64,000 bases of DNA from Brevundimonas sp. SORGH_AS_0993 (GCF_030818545.1 NZ_JAUTAH010000001.1:1121001-1185000); one strand, 5' to 3'. Numbered from the stretch's first letter, positions 11,181-28,811 are shown. Program-made: numbers and translations. Notes: generated by a model not told the origin, from the sequence alone.

Positions 11181-11654
11181 TTACCAGCGGTAGTGGCTGA
11201 AGGCGCGGTTCGCTTCGGCCATCTTGTGGGTGTCTTCGCGCTTCTTGACCGCGGTGCCGCGGTTGTTCGAGGCGTCCAGCAGCTCGGCGGCCAGCTTCTC
11301 GGTCATGGTGTTCTCGCCGCGCTTGCGGGCGGCGTTGACCAGCCAGCGGATGGCCAGGGCGCGACGACGATCCGGACGGACCTCGACCGGCACCTGATAG
11401 GTGGCGCCGCCGACGCGACGCGAACGGACTTCGACCGCCGGGGCGACGTTGTCGAGCGCGGAATGGAAGGTCTCGACCGCGGTCTGGTCCTTCTTCTTCT
11501 CGGCCAGGATGTCGAAGGCGCCATAGACGATGTTTTCGGCGACGGCCTTCTTACCTTCGTACATGACGTAGTTCATGAACTTGGTGACGATCAGGTCCCC
11601 GAACTTGGGATCCGGCAGAACTTCACGCTTCTGGGCGCGGTGACGACGCGACAT
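11181..11654 (-). CDS. rpsG: 30S ribosomal protein S7
   Basis: S7 (157 aa) nucleates assembly of the 30S head and binds 16S rRNA. The sequence opens [20 protein letters not shown] and contains the family stretches [14 protein letters not shown] and [16 protein letters not shown]. It is 81 bp downstream of rpsL and is the usual second gene of the str operon. Confidence 0.98.
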   Translation of the reverse strand: MSRRHRAQKREVLPDPKFGDLIVTKFMNYVMYEGKKAVAENIVYGAFDILAEKKKDQTAVETFHSALDNVAPAVEVRSRRVGGATYQVPVEVRPDRRRALAIRWLVNAARKRGENTMTEKLAAELLDASNNRGTAVKKREDTHKMAEANRAFSHYRW

Positions 11655-11735
11655 GGGTTATTCCTTGCAGTGCCCGGCCGACGCCGGGAAGATCTCGAAA
11701 AGGCGACCGGGCGCGACGGCCCGGACGCAAAGGGC

Positions 11736-12110
11736 TTACTTCGGACGCTTGGCGCCGTAGTGCGAACGGCGTTGCTTGCGGTCCTTGACGCCTTGGGTGT
11801 CCAGAACGCCGCGCAGGATGTGGTAGCGCACGCCGGGCAAGTCCTTCACGCGGCCGCCGCGGATCAGAACGACCGAGTGTTCCTGCAGGTTGTGGCCTTC
11901 GCCGGGGATGTAGCACACGGCTTCGTAGCCGTTCTTGGCCAGGCGGACCTTGGCGACCTTACGCAGAGCCGAGTTCGGCTTCTTGGGGGTGGTGGTGTAG
12001 ACACGGGTGCAGACGCCGCGACGCTGGGGCGAACCCTCCAGGGCCGGAACCTTGTTGCGGACGGGCTTGGGCTTGCGCGGCTTGCGGATCAGTTGGTTGA
12101 TCGTAGGCAT
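11736..12110 (-). CDS. rpsL: 30S ribosomal protein S12
   Basis: S12 (124 aa) forms part of the decoding centre. The conserved [18 protein letters not shown] segment is present, with the lysine near residue 43 that is wild type for streptomycin sensitivity. It is the first gene of rpsL-rpsG-fusA-tuf. Its leader holds a terminator-like hairpin about 135 bp upstream of the start. Confidence 0.98.
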   Translation of the reverse strand: MPTINQLIRKPRKPKPVRNKVPALEGSPQRRGVCTRVYTTTPKKPNSALRKVAKVRLAKNGYEAVCYIPGEGHNLQEHSVVLIRGGRVKDLPGVRYHILRGVLDTQGVKDRKQRRSHYGAKRPK

Positions 12111-12244
12111 TGAGACAGGTCTCGACTTCTATTGGGGGGCGTGTGTCTTTCGACCGAGGCGCCCCACGCCTTCTTTTGTGAACGAGGGACCATTCCCCCG
12201 CCCGGGTGTCATCGAGACTGAGCGCGACCGCCCAAACAGAAAAA

Positions 12245-12271
12245 CCGGAACGCGCGCTTCGGGCGTTCCGG
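12245..12271 (-). promoter_or_regulatory. Terminator-like hairpin in the rpsL leader, candidate attenuator
   Basis: A 9-bp stem (CCGGAACGC with GCGTTCCGG) is followed on the minus strand by TTTTTCTG. No minus-strand gene lies between it and the rpoC terminator at 13490-13523, so it has no obvious gene to terminate. It would act on a transcript starting upstream and running into rpsL. The alternative is that it stops stray minus-strand transcription. The rest of the 12111-12477 gap shows no gene. Confidence 0.5.
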
Positions 12272-12477
12272 CGGCGCACAGGCCGTCCGTTCGATTGTCA
12301 CGATCTCAGCGACCGGCGAACCGGCCACGCCTCGAAAGTGCGCGGCTTCTACGCGCGATAGGGCCGAAGGTCAAGACGCGCCTGCCCGCCGGTCCCTCCG
12401 CCGCGAAGCGAGCGCGGCCCCGCCCGAAAGCCGCCACGCTTCTCTTACAACTTGCACGCTGCAGGGGGAGGCAAACT

Positions 12478-13293
12478 GTGCGGGTATCACGATCCGACGG
12501 CCCGGACTGGCGCGGCAAGGTTGGACTGGCGGGCCTGTCGGTCGCGTTCAACGCCGCCCTGGTCGCCGCCCTGTCCTACGCCGCCCTGGGGTTCGAGGAA
12601 CGGGTCTGGGTCGAGGACGAGCCGACCATTCTGCTGGATATTCAGCCCCGCCGTCTCCTGCCCGACGAGCGCCCGCGCCCGCCCGTCGTCGCCCCGCCTC
12701 AGGCTCAGCCGAACGTGGCGCGTTCCGACGCGGCCGACCGGCGCACGCCGATTACGTCGGCCGCGCCTGGGGCCGTCGATCAGCCGGCGCCGCTGCGACC
12801 GCGTCTGGCCGCGCCCGCCCCCGTCAATGCGCCGTCACCGCCAGGCGACGCCTGGCGGGTCGATCCCGCAGACCGTCAGGCCGCCATGGCCCGCGCCTTG
12901 CGGCAGGGGCTGACGGGTTGCGCCTCGCCGGAATTGCTGAACGACGCGGAACGACGCCGCTGCCGTGACGACTTCGGCCGCCGCGCCGCCGCCGCCCCGC
13001 CGATTCATGGAACCGGAAATCCCGAACGCGACGCGCGTTTCGCGCGCGAAGGCGCGCGTCGCCTGGCGGAATGGGAGATGATGAACCGCCCCCTGTCCGG
13101 CGGCGTCGGCGTGGTCGGTCCTGCGGACTGCGTCGGCTCAAACTTCGGCACAGGCTGCGCCGGGGCCCAGTTGAACCCGTCCCTGGCGCCGGATTCGACG
13201 CGAAACATCCAAACCCGACGCGACGGCCACCGGGCGAGCGGCGCGCCGATCACCCCAGGCGCGGCGGCCCCGATGGAGCGGTGGAAGGACTAG
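12478..13293 (+). CDS. Membrane-anchored Pro-rich hypothetical protein
   Basis: The 271-aa product is read from a GTG at 12478 because a strong GGGGGAGG ribosome binding site lies 8 bp upstream; the much longer open frame upstream overlaps the rpsL leader. Residues about 15-37 form one hydrophobic helix (VGLAGLSVAFNAALVAALSY), followed by a Pro/Arg/Ala-rich linker (about 55-130), as in TonB-like or other periplasmic-spanning proteins. The C-terminal third contains a few Cys (GCASPELLND, RRCRDDF, DCVGSNFGTGC) and no family I recognise. It sits alone, divergent from the str operon, and may be an envelope protein. Confidence 0.65.
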   Translation: MRVSRSDGPDWRGKVGLAGLSVAFNAALVAALSYAALGFEERVWVEDEPTILLDIQPRRLLPDERPRPPVVAPPQAQPNVARSDAADRRTPITSAAPGAVDQPAPLRPRLAAPAPVNAPSPPGDAWRVDPADRQAAMARALRQGLTGCASPELLNDAERRRCRDDFGRRAAAAPPIHGTGNPERDARFAREGARRLAEWEMMNRPLSGGVGVVGPADCVGSNFGTGCAGAQLNPSLAPDSTRNIQTRRDGHRASGAPITPGAAAPMERWKD

Positions 13294-13317
13294 AGTCGAC
13301 CGCAATCGATTTATCAC

Positions 13318-13480
13318 CGTCATTCCCGGGCGTCCAAAGGACGAACCCGGAACCCGGAGGCGGGCATCCAGCGCCGAATGCATCCAGAGAAACGAATGCG
13401 GCCCTTGCTGCCGGGTTCTTCGCTCCGCTCAACCCCAGACTGACGAGCCGGGATGTCGATCAACTGAATGTCGCTTGAAC
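13318..13480. repeat. REP-like inverted-repeat DNA between the Pro-rich gene and rpoC
   Basis: The stretch is a patchwork of CCCGGG-centred short inverted repeats (TCATTCCCGGGCGTCC, AACCCGGAACCCGG, GCCGGGTTC, GAACCCGG). A related motif (GTCATCCCGGACC) recurs at about 13534 and a fuller version occurs in the metH spacer at 56348-56468. It contains no coding frame I believe. Confidence 0.5.
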
Positions 13481-13489
13481 CCGGAAAGA

Positions 13490-13523
13490 AAAAGGGCGGC
13501 CCCGTCGCCGGCGCCGCCCTTTT
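13490..13523 (-). terminator. Rho-independent terminator of rpoC
   Basis: An 11-bp stem (AAAAGGGCGGC with GCCGCCCTTTT) with a 12-nt loop lies about 40 bp beyond the rpoC stop. Minus-strand transcripts end in a T-rich run. The structure is nearly symmetric and may also stop plus-strand transcripts. Confidence 0.82.
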
Positions 13524-13561
13524 CAACCCTTGTCATCCCGGACCTGATCCGGGGCGGGAGA

Positions 13562-17758
<4,197 letters not shown>

Positions 17759-17797
17759 CTTGGTTTCCTTGCTGCGGTTTGAGACCGCGAAAAACTT

Positions 17798-17900
17798 AGT
17801 GGCGAGTGGCGAGTGGTTAGTGGCGAGTAAGAAGGGCGATCACGGCGCGGAATCTCTTCACTCGCCACTCGTTACTCGCCACTCTGAGGCGCTACGCGCC

Positions 17901-17902
<2 letters not shown>
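17798..17902. repeat. Direct and inverted GTGGCGAGT repeats in the rpoB-rpoC spacer
   Basis: The plus strand has three GTGGCGAGT units (17799-17830), a 26-bp interval, then the complementary ACTCGCCACT units (17859-17885). A separate hairpin GAGGCG-CTACG-CGCCTC (17886-17902) reaches into the rpoB stop codon. The transcript can fold into a long stem. No T-run is present, so it need not stop transcription. Confidence 0.75.
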
Positions 17903-22016
<4,114 letters not shown>

Positions 22017-22366
22017 TCAGTGTTTCCCATGCGCACGACCCGGGAAAGCCGTGCGTGAAATGCAGCAGCCACGGCCCGCCTTTTCAGCGTCCGCAGCCAG
22101 TTTTTCGGCGTCCACCCTCGGTCCGCTGCCGGACCAGGACGCCTGAAATGGACCGGCTCCCTGGGAAGGAGCCGCGCCTTCGCTCCGGTCGGAGGGCGAC
22201 GGACCGGGCCTCGGCGCTTGCGCGCAGACTCATGGAGGAGTGTTGCGGGAACGCGCACATATACGCGCTTTCGCGACGAAATAAAGGCCCGAGGAAACCT
22301 TTTTGGCGCGTGATTGACAGGCGCCGAGTCGCCGGTCCTGCCTAGCGGCAGGGGAGACATCGCGCC
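22017..22366. promoter_or_regulatory. Divergent region between rpoB and the hydrolase lipoprotein gene
   Basis: This 350-bp gap holds no gene I can support. It must contain the rpoB promoter and leader on the minus strand and the hydrolase promoter on the plus strand. A consensus -35 hexamer TTGACA occurs at 22314-22319 on the plus strand, with no good -10 at the right distance. A short hairpin GGCTCC-N7-GGAGCC lies at 22156-22174. Confidence 0.45.
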
Positions 22367-23230
22367 ATGTTCAGACTTCGCCGTTTCAGCGTCGGCCGCA
22401 CGGCTGCGGCCCTGATCGCGCCTGCCCTTTTGGCCGGCTGCATGAGCGTGAATGTGCCGGAATCCGCCTTCTTCTATCCGAACGCGCGCGTCGCGGCCGA
22501 GAAGATCGAACTGCCGACCGACCGGCCGATGGCCTTTCCGACCGACAGGCTGAACGTCGCCTACGCCGGCGGGCCGGTCGGGGTCACGCGGGTCCGCACG
22601 GGCCGGGCCGACGCGCCCCTGATCCTCTACTGCGGCGGGAACCTGTTCCGGCGCAGCAGCGGCGCGGGAACGGTCGCGTCGGAACTGGCGCCCTTCGGCG
22701 ACGTGGTGACGTTCGACTACCCTGGCTATGGCGAGACGGCGGGCCAGGCCGACTACGCCGCCTTCGTGGCGGTCGGGACCGCCGTGGCCGACGCCGTCCG
22801 GGACCTGGCCCTGGCCGAACATCGCAAGGTCATCGTCTGGGGCCACTCGCTAGGCGGCCCGGTCTGCGCCCAGGCGGCGTCGCTGGTCCGCGCCGACGCC
22901 GTCGTGCTGGAGACGACGACCCCCAGCACGCGCGCCGCCGTGGACGCCATGGTCGGCTGGGTTCGCCCGCTGGTGAAGGTCAATATCGCCCCCAACCTGG
23001 CCGCCATCGACGTGCCCGCAGCCCTCAAGGACTATCGCGGCCGCGTTCTGGTCCTGGAGGCCGGACGCGACGACACCCTGCCGCCCGCCCTTAGCCGCGT
23101 CCTGGCCCGCGATCTTCAGCGCCAGGGCGTCGACGTGCGCCGTCTGGTCTTCCCCCAGGCCGGCCATGGCGACGTGGGCCGGCAGCCCGACTTCCAGCCC
23201 CGCATCGCCGAGGCCCTGACCGGCCTTTGA
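22367..23230 (+). CDS. Alpha/beta-hydrolase lipoprotein
   Basis: The 287-aa product has a lipoprotein signal with lipobox LAGC (Cys near residue 25). The alpha/beta-hydrolase fold is shown by the DYPGYGETAG segment, the nucleophile elbow WGHSLGG, an acidic residue in EAGRDDTLPP and the final QAGHGDV histidine. It resembles the ABHD13/BEM46-like serine hydrolases; the substrate is unknown. The FKBP gene begins 56 bp downstream on the same strand and may be co-transcribed. Confidence 0.82.
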   Translation: MFRLRRFSVGRTAAALIAPALLAGCMSVNVPESAFFYPNARVAAEKIELPTDRPMAFPTDRLNVAYAGGPVGVTRVRTGRADAPLILYCGGNLFRRSSGAGTVASELAPFGDVVTFDYPGYGETAGQADYAAFVAVGTAVADAVRDLALAEHRKVIVWGHSLGGPVCAQAASLVRADAVVLETTTPSTRAAVDAMVGWVRPLVKVNIAPNLAAIDVPAALKDYRGRVLVLEAGRDDTLPPALSRVLARDLQRQGVDVRRLVFPQAGHGDVGRQPDFQPRIAEALTGL

Positions 23231-23286
23231 CGGGACCTCTGGCGCCACCGTTGCGTCCCGCCCGCCCCTCCTCTAGCGTCGCCGTC

Positions 23287-23835
23287 ATGATCCGCACCGC
23301 TTCCGCCGTCCTCGCCCTTGTCGCCCTGTCCGCCTGCGCGCACCGCGAACCCGTGACCTATGCCGAGACCGCCTCGGTCGCCGCGCGCGCCGCCGCGCAA
23401 ATTCAGGCCCGGGCCGAGCTGACGCCCCAGCAGGTCTGGGACCAGGGCAACGCCGCCTATCTGGAATGGAACGGCGCGCGGCGCGGCTGGACCACCACCC
23501 CCAGCGGGCTTCAGTACCGCCGCGTCGGCAAGGCTCATCCCGAGGGCGCCCAACCCTCCGGGTCCGACACGGTCAAGGTTCACTATCGCGGCACCTTCAT
23601 CGATGGGCGCGAGTTCGACAGCTCCTATTCCCGCAACGAACCGGCCGAGTTCCCCCTGAACCGCGTCATCAAGGGCTGGACCGAGGGCGTCGCCCTGATG
23701 CGCGTCGGCGAGATCTACGAGTTCGTCATTCCCGCCTCGCTGGGCTATGGCTCGCGTTGGGTCGGCGGCGACGAACTGCCGCCCAACTCGACCCTGCGGT
23801 TTTCGGTCGAACTGCTGGGCGTGACGCCGGGCTGA
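23287..23835 (+). CDS. FKBP-type peptidyl-prolyl isomerase lipoprotein
   Basis: The 182-aa protein begins at 23287, where a lipoprotein signal ends LSAC (Cys near residue 17). Residues about 70-180 form an FKBP domain: GLQYRRVGKAHPEGAQPS, then VKVHYRGTFIDGREFDSS, the pocket segment FPLNRVIKGWTEGVALMRVG and the C-terminal LGYGSR with LPPNSTLRFSVELL. It catalyses cis-trans isomerisation of prolyl bonds and should act on exported proteins in the periplasm. Confidence 0.9.
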   Translation: MIRTASAVLALVALSACAHREPVTYAETASVAARAAAQIQARAELTPQQVWDQGNAAYLEWNGARRGWTTTPSGLQYRRVGKAHPEGAQPSGSDTVKVHYRGTFIDGREFDSSYSRNEPAEFPLNRVIKGWTEGVALMRVGEIYEFVIPASLGYGSRWVGGDELPPNSTLRFSVELLGVTPG

Positions 23836-23980
23836 TCCCCCTCGAATAATCGCCGGAATAGGGGCGCAAACCTGCGCCTGATCCCCTAATTCGGAAAACA
23901 GGCATCGTTCTTTCAACGACTTGTCGAAAAGTCGAACCGATTTGGTCGTCCTGATCGGCGCCGGCGCCATCATCGTCGGC

Positions 23981-24463
23981 ATGACCGATCCTATAGAAGA
24001 CACCGCCTCATCGAGACCGTGGACACGGCGTTCTGCGACCGTCTGGGCTGCCGCGCGCGCCGACTATCTGGCCGGCGGGTCCGCCGCCGAGGTTTGCGAA
24101 CGCCACGGCCTCAGCCTTTCCACCTTCCGCTGGCGCGCCCGCACCGAAGGCTGGCGTCTGGCGGACCAGCCCCACGGCGCGGTTGTGGAACCTCAGGAGG
24201 CCGACGACCTTGCCTTCGCCGACGCCCACCCGCCCTGCAACGCCGCCGAGATGGCGCGGCTGGCCTGGTCCAACGCCTCGCGCGCCATGCGCGACGGCAA
24301 GCTGATCGAGGCGCGCGGCTGGTCCCGCCTGCACGTCGATCTGGAGAAGATGGCCAGGGACGACCGCCAACGCCTGCGGACCTATGCAAAATGGGCCGAA
24401 CACCCTGCGAACGCCGGCTTCATCCCCACCACCCCGCCCTACCGGCCGATGGAAGAGGACTGA
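23981..24463 (+). CDS. Putative helix-turn-helix protein of unknown function
   Basis: The 160-aa reading starts at the ATG at 23981; the frame is open 60 bp further upstream but that part looks non-coding. Residues about 20-55 (ARADYLAGGSAAEVCERHGL and following) have the spacing of a homeodomain-like helix-turn-helix as found in small terminase subunits and transposase-like regulators. The rest is helical and charged, ending in a Pro-rich tail. No signal or membrane segment is seen. No phage genes lie nearby, so a regulatory or chromosomal DNA-binding role is likelier, but this is not proven. Confidence 0.6.
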   Translation: MTDPIEDTASSRPWTRRSATVWAAARADYLAGGSAAEVCERHGLSLSTFRWRARTEGWRLADQPHGAVVEPQEADDLAFADAHPPCNAAEMARLAWSNASRAMRDGKLIEARGWSRLHVDLEKMARDDRQRLRTYAKWAEHPANAGFIPTTPPYRPMEED

Positions 24464-24594
24464 GCGAATTGCACCCCTTTGCATATTGCACCGTTTTCGA
24501 CGGCGCAGTGCAATTTCGGCCCGGCGAAACTTGACGCCCCGGCCCCTGCGGCGGACTGTCGCGGCTTCCCCGCCTCCGTCCGACAGAGTCCGTG

Positions 24595-26550
24595 ATGATC
24601 CGTTCCCGTTTCCGCGCCGCCGGCCTGGCGCTTCTGCTCGTCTCCGCCGCCCCCGCCGCGCTGGCCCAGCAGGCTTCGACCTATCCGCCTGCCCTGCCCG
24701 CGCCCCTGCCGGCCATCCCCGAGGCGCGGGACGCAGCCTATCCGGGCGTCATCGACCTGGAGGTGGACGCCACCAACCTGGCCCAGCACATCTTCGCCGT
24801 GACCGAAACCCTCCCGGTCGCCCAGGCAGGGCCGATGACCCTGTTCTTCCCCGAATGGCTGCCCGGAAATCATGGCCCGGTCGGCCCTATCGCCCAGTTG
24901 GCGGGAATCGAGGTCGCCGCCGACGGCCAGCGCGTGGAATGGGTGCGCGACACCCTGCACCCCTTCGCCTTCCACATCGTCGTGCCGGCGGGCGCGCGCG
25001 AGCTGAAGATCAGGCTTCAGCATCTGTCGCCGACCGCCGGCGCCCAGGGCCGCATCACCATGACGCCCGAGATGCTGAACATTCAGTGGGAGAAGATGCT
25101 GCTCTATCCGGCCGGACACTGGTCGCGGAACATCATGGTGCGTCCGACCGTGACCTTGCCCGCCGGCTGGCGGTTCGGCACGGCGCTGGAGCCTGACGCC
25201 CGGTCCGGCGACGTTCAGACCTTCAAGCCGGTGAACCTGGAGGTTCTGATCGACAGCCCCGTCTTCGCCGGTCTCCACTATCGCCAGATCGACCTGGATC
25301 CCGGCGGCCGCTCCCCGGTGCGGGCCAATATCGTCGCCGACGAGGCCGACAGCCTGGAAGCCACCGACGCCCAGGTCCAGATCCTTCGCAATCTCGTGAC
25401 GCAGATGGACCGCCTCTACGGCGCGCGCCACTTCGACCACTACGACTTTCTGATCGCCATGACCGACAAGCTGGGCGGTATCGGGCTGGAGCATCACCGC
25501 AGTTCGGAAAACTCGGTCGATCCGGCCTTCTTCACCGGCTGGGACAAGCATCTGTCCGACCGCGATCTGCTCAGCCACGAGATGAATCACTCCTGGGACG
25601 GCAAATGGCGCCGCCCGGCCGACCAGTATGCGCCCAACTTCAACGTGCCCCTGCAGAACAGCCTGCTATGGGTCTATGAAGGCCAGACCCAATACTACGG
25701 CCAGGTCATCGCCGCCCGCTCGGGCCTTCTGACCCGGCAGCAGGCCATGGACTCCCTGGCCCTGACGGCGGCCACCTACGACGCGCGCGTCGGCCGGAGA
25801 TGGCGCCCCCTTCAGGACACCACCAACGACCCGATCATCAGCCAGCGCCAGCCCAAGGGCTGGCTGTCGTGGCAGCGCGACGAGGACTACTATTCCGAAG
25901 GCCAACTGATCTGGCTGGATGTCGACACCACCATCCGGGAAAAGACGGGCGGTAGGAAGTCGCTGGATGACTTCGCCCGCGCCTTCTACGGCGTCCAGGA
26001 CGGCAGCTATACGCCCGCCCCCTACACCTTCGAAGACGTGGTCGCGGCCCTGAACGCCGTAGTTCCCAACGACTGGGCCGCCTTCCTGCGCGCGCGGCTG
26101 GACGCCGATGGCCCGAACGCCCATGCGCCGCTGGACGGGCTGGAGCGCGGCGGCTGGCGGCTGACCTATACGGACAAGCCGACCGACTACATGAAGACCC
26201 TGTATGCGGAGCTGAAGCGTAACGACTTCACCTATTCGCTGGGCTTCCAGACCAGCGAGGGCAACAAGATCCGCAGCGTCCAATGGGGCGGCCCGGCGTT
26301 CAAATCCGGCCTGGCCGCGGGCATGGAGATCGTCGCCGTCAACGGTCAGGCCGCCAACGGCGACCGGATCTCCGCCGCCGTCACCGCCGCCAAGGACCCG
26401 GCCGTCCCCGTCACCCTGATCGTCAAGACCGACGACCAGTATCGCACCGTCGTCTTCGACTATCACGACGGCCTGCGCTACCCGCGTCTGGAGCGGATCG
26501 TCGGCACGCCCGATCGCCTGGGCGACATCCTGACCCCCCGCACGCGCTGA
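24595..26550 (+). CDS. M61-family metallopeptidase with PDZ domain, copy 1
   Basis: The 651-aa product has a Sec signal peptide ending ALAQ (a GTG three bases earlier is an alternative start). It has the M61 glycyl-aminopeptidase-like layout: a beta-rich N-terminal domain, the zinc motif HEMNH (about 328-332) with the distal ligand region [11 protein letters not shown], and a C-terminal PDZ-like domain (about 550-620, with IRSVQWGGPAFKSGLAAGME). M61 enzymes release N-terminal residues from peptides. It should act in the periplasm or be secreted. A close paralogue follows on the same strand. Confidence 0.88.
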   Translation: MIRSRFRAAGLALLLVSAAPAALAQQASTYPPALPAPLPAIPEARDAAYPGVIDLEVDATNLAQHIFAVTETLPVAQAGPMTLFFPEWLPGNHGPVGPIAQLAGIEVAADGQRVEWVRDTLHPFAFHIVVPAGARELKIRLQHLSPTAGAQGRITMTPEMLNIQWEKMLLYPAGHWSRNIMVRPTVTLPAGWRFGTALEPDARSGDVQTFKPVNLEVLIDSPVFAGLHYRQIDLDPGGRSPVRANIVADEADSLEATDAQVQILRNLVTQMDRLYGARHFDHYDFLIAMTDKLGGIGLEHHRSSENSVDPAFFTGWDKHLSDRDLLSHEMNHSWDGKWRRPADQYAPNFNVPLQNSLLWVYEGQTQYYGQVIAARSGLLTRQQAMDSLALTAATYDARVGRRWRPLQDTTNDPIISQRQPKGWLSWQRDEDYYSEGQLIWLDVDTTIREKTGGRKSLDDFARAFYGVQDGSYTPAPYTFEDVVAALNAVVPNDWAAFLRARLDADGPNAHAPLDGLERGGWRLTYTDKPTDYMKTLYAELKRNDFTYSLGFQTSEGNKIRSVQWGGPAFKSGLAAGMEIVAVNGQAANGDRISAAVTAAKDPAVPVTLIVKTDDQYRTVVFDYHDGLRYPRLERIVGTPDRLGDILTPRTR

Positions 26551-26560
26551 CCGAAGAGGG

Positions 26561-26691
26561 TGTCTCCTCCCCGTGAAATGGGGAGGGGGACCACGAGGTG
26601 GTGGAGGGGCTCTTAAAGCTTGTGACGTATCGCACAGCCCCCCCGTCCGTCCGCTTCGCTCCTTGCCCCCCTCGCTTCGCGGGAGGAGACA
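26561..26691. repeat. Small palindromic element between the two M61 genes
   Basis: This 131-bp stretch has 11-bp perfect inverted ends (TGTCTCCTCCC at the left, GGGAGGAGACA at the right) and inner G/C-rich complementary runs, like a small non-coding inverted-repeat element. Its left part (CTCCTCCCCGT...ATGGGGAGG) recurs in the rplK-nusG gap at about 33846. Confidence 0.6.
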
Positions 26692-26761
26692 CAAGGCCGC
26701 GCTTGACGCATCGCCCCTCGCCCTCGACGGTGGGCGCCTGCCCTTCTGTTCGGATGATCTG

Positions 26762-28735
26762 ATGCCGCGTACCCGCCTGACCGCCGCCTGCCTCGCCGTT
26801 CTGATGGCCGCCGCCGTCCCGGCCGCCGCCCAGACCTTCCGCTCCACGCCCGTCGTCACCGACGCCAGCCAGGCGCCCCTGGCCCTGGGGCGCGCTCAGC
26901 CCGCCATCCCCGCGCCGCAGGACCGGCCCTATCCGGGTGTGATCCAGTACAGGGCCGACATCACCGACCGCGACCGCCGCATCATCGGCGTGACCCAGAC
27001 CATTCCCGTCGCGGGTCCGGGACCGCTGACCCTGCTCTATCCGAAATATCTGCCGGGCAACCACGCCGCGACCGGCCCGATCCAGCTTCTGGCCGGCCTG
27101 ACCGTCACCGCCGAGGGCCGGCGCATCGAATGGCGGCGCGACACCCTGGACCCTTACGCCTTCCACCTCGACATTCCGGCGGGCGTGACGGCCATCGACG
27201 TCGCCTTCCAGCAACTGACCCAGCCCGACAGCGCCAACTGGCGCGTGCTGATGACGCCGAACCTGGTCAATCTGCAGTGGGAGAAGGCCATCCTCTATCC
27301 GGCCGGCTATTTCAGCCGCCAAATCCAGGTCGCCCCTTCGGTCGTCCTGCCCGCCGGCTGGCAGTACGGCACGGCGCTTGACACCGCCTCGCGCGACGGC
27401 GACGTGGCGACCTTCGCCACGACCGACCTCTACACCCTGATCGACAGTCCCGTCTTCGCCGGCGCCCACTATCGCCGCATCGACATCGACCCCAGCGGCG
27501 ACCGCGTCCACCTGAACATCCTGGCCGACGAGGCCAAGGGCCTGGCCGCCACCGACGACCAGTTGAAGCTCTACGAGAACATGGTCCAGCAGGCCGATCG
27601 CCTGTTCGGCGCCCGCCACTTCGACCATTACGAGTTCCTGTTCGCCCTCAGCGACCAGTTGGGAGGCATCGGGCTGGAGCATCATCGCAGTTCCGAAAAC
27701 ACGGGCGCGCCCGAATTCTTCACCGACTGGAAGAAGAGCGCCGGCGACCGCAGCCTGCTGCCGCACGAGTTCACTCACTCCTGGAACGGCAAGTTCATGC
27801 GGCCGGCGGACGAGCTGACCGCCAATCACAACGTCCCGACCCAGAACACCCTGCTGTGGGTCTACGAGGGCCAGACCGAATACTGGGGCGAGGTCCTGTC
27901 CGCCCGCTCGGGCCTGCACACGCGGGACGTGGCCCTGGCCACCCTGGCCAATATCGCCGCCTTCTACGACGAGCAGCCGGGCCGTCAGTGGCGGTCCCTG
28001 CAGGACACCAACAACCACAACCTCATGGGCTATCGCGTAGCCGGCCAGTATCCGTCGTGGATGCGCGGCACGGGCGACTATTACCGCGAAAGCCTGCTAG
28101 TCTGGCTGGACGCCGACACTCTGATCCGGGAGGGCACGCGGGGCAGGAAGTCCCTCGACGACTTCGCCCGCGCCTTCTTCGGCCACGACGACGGGCGATG
28201 GGCGCCCCAGGGCTACACCTTCGACGATGTCGTGAACGGCCTGAACGCCGTCTATCCCTACGACTGGGCCGGCTTTCTGCGGACGCGGCTGGACGCGGTC
28301 GGCCCCGACGCCAAGGCGCCCCTGGCCGGGCTGACGCGCGCGGGTTGGCGCCTGACCTACACCGACACTCCGACCGAGGCCGAAAAGGCCGTCCAGAGCG
28401 GCTGGGCCAACGACTTCCAGTATTCGCTGGGCTTCACCCTGTCGGGCGACAAGCTGACCAACATCCGCTGGGGCGGCCCGGCCTTCCAGCAGCGGATCGG
28501 CGCCGGCTGGTCCCTGGTCGCCGTCAACGGCAAGGCCGCCTCGGCCGAGGAGCTGCGCGACGCCGTCACCGCCGCCAAGGAAACCGACGCCCCCATCGAA
28601 CTGCTGCTCAAGTCCGGCGACCGCTTCCGCACCGTCGCCTTCGACTATCACGACGGCCTGCGCTACCCGCGCCTGGAGCGGATCGAGGGAACGCCCGACC
28701 TCCTGTCCGACATCCTGGCCCCGCGCCGACGCTGA
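26762..28735 (+). CDS. M61-family metallopeptidase with PDZ domain, copy 2
   Basis: The 657-aa protein starts at 26762 with a Sec signal ending AAAQ. It is a paralogue of the preceding gene along its whole length, sharing the blocks [17 protein letters not shown], the zinc motif HEFTH and [14 protein letters not shown], and a C-terminal PDZ-like region with [17 protein letters not shown]. The conserved catalytic motif implies activity. The pair arose by tandem duplication and the two copies probably differ in substrate preference. A terminator follows 46 bp downstream. Confidence 0.88.
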   Translation: MPRTRLTAACLAVLMAAAVPAAAQTFRSTPVVTDASQAPLALGRAQPAIPAPQDRPYPGVIQYRADITDRDRRIIGVTQTIPVAGPGPLTLLYPKYLPGNHAATGPIQLLAGLTVTAEGRRIEWRRDTLDPYAFHLDIPAGVTAIDVAFQQLTQPDSANWRVLMTPNLVNLQWEKAILYPAGYFSRQIQVAPSVVLPAGWQYGTALDTASRDGDVATFATTDLYTLIDSPVFAGAHYRRIDIDPSGDRVHLNILADEAKGLAATDDQLKLYENMVQQADRLFGARHFDHYEFLFALSDQLGGIGLEHHRSSENTGAPEFFTDWKKSAGDRSLLPHEFTHSWNGKFMRPADELTANHNVPTQNTLLWVYEGQTEYWGEVLSARSGLHTRDVALATLANIAAFYDEQPGRQWRSLQDTNNHNLMGYRVAGQYPSWMRGTGDYYRESLLVWLDADTLIREGTRGRKSLDDFARAFFGHDDGRWAPQGYTFDDVVNGLNAVYPYDWAGFLRTRLDAVGPDAKAPLAGLTRAGWRLTYTDTPTEAEKAVQSGWANDFQYSLGFTLSGDKLTNIRWGGPAFQQRIGAGWSLVAVNGKAASAEELRDAVTAAKETDAPIELLLKSGDRFRTVAFDYHDGLRYPRLERIEGTPDLLSDILAPRRR

Positions 28736-28781
28736 GCGTCGATCCGCCCTGAAGTCGCGCGAAACGCGATCGGCCAAACAA

Positions 28782-28811
28782 AAAGGCCCCGAGGTTTCCC
28801 TCGGGGCCTTT
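28782..28811. terminator. Bidirectional terminator between M61 copy 2 and rplL
   Basis: A 13-bp stem (AAAGGCCCCGAGG with CCTCGGGGCCTTT) with a TTTC loop lies between the converging genes. The A-rich left flank and T-rich right end make it functional in both directions, ending rplJ-rplL transcripts and those of the peptidases. Confidence 0.88.
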
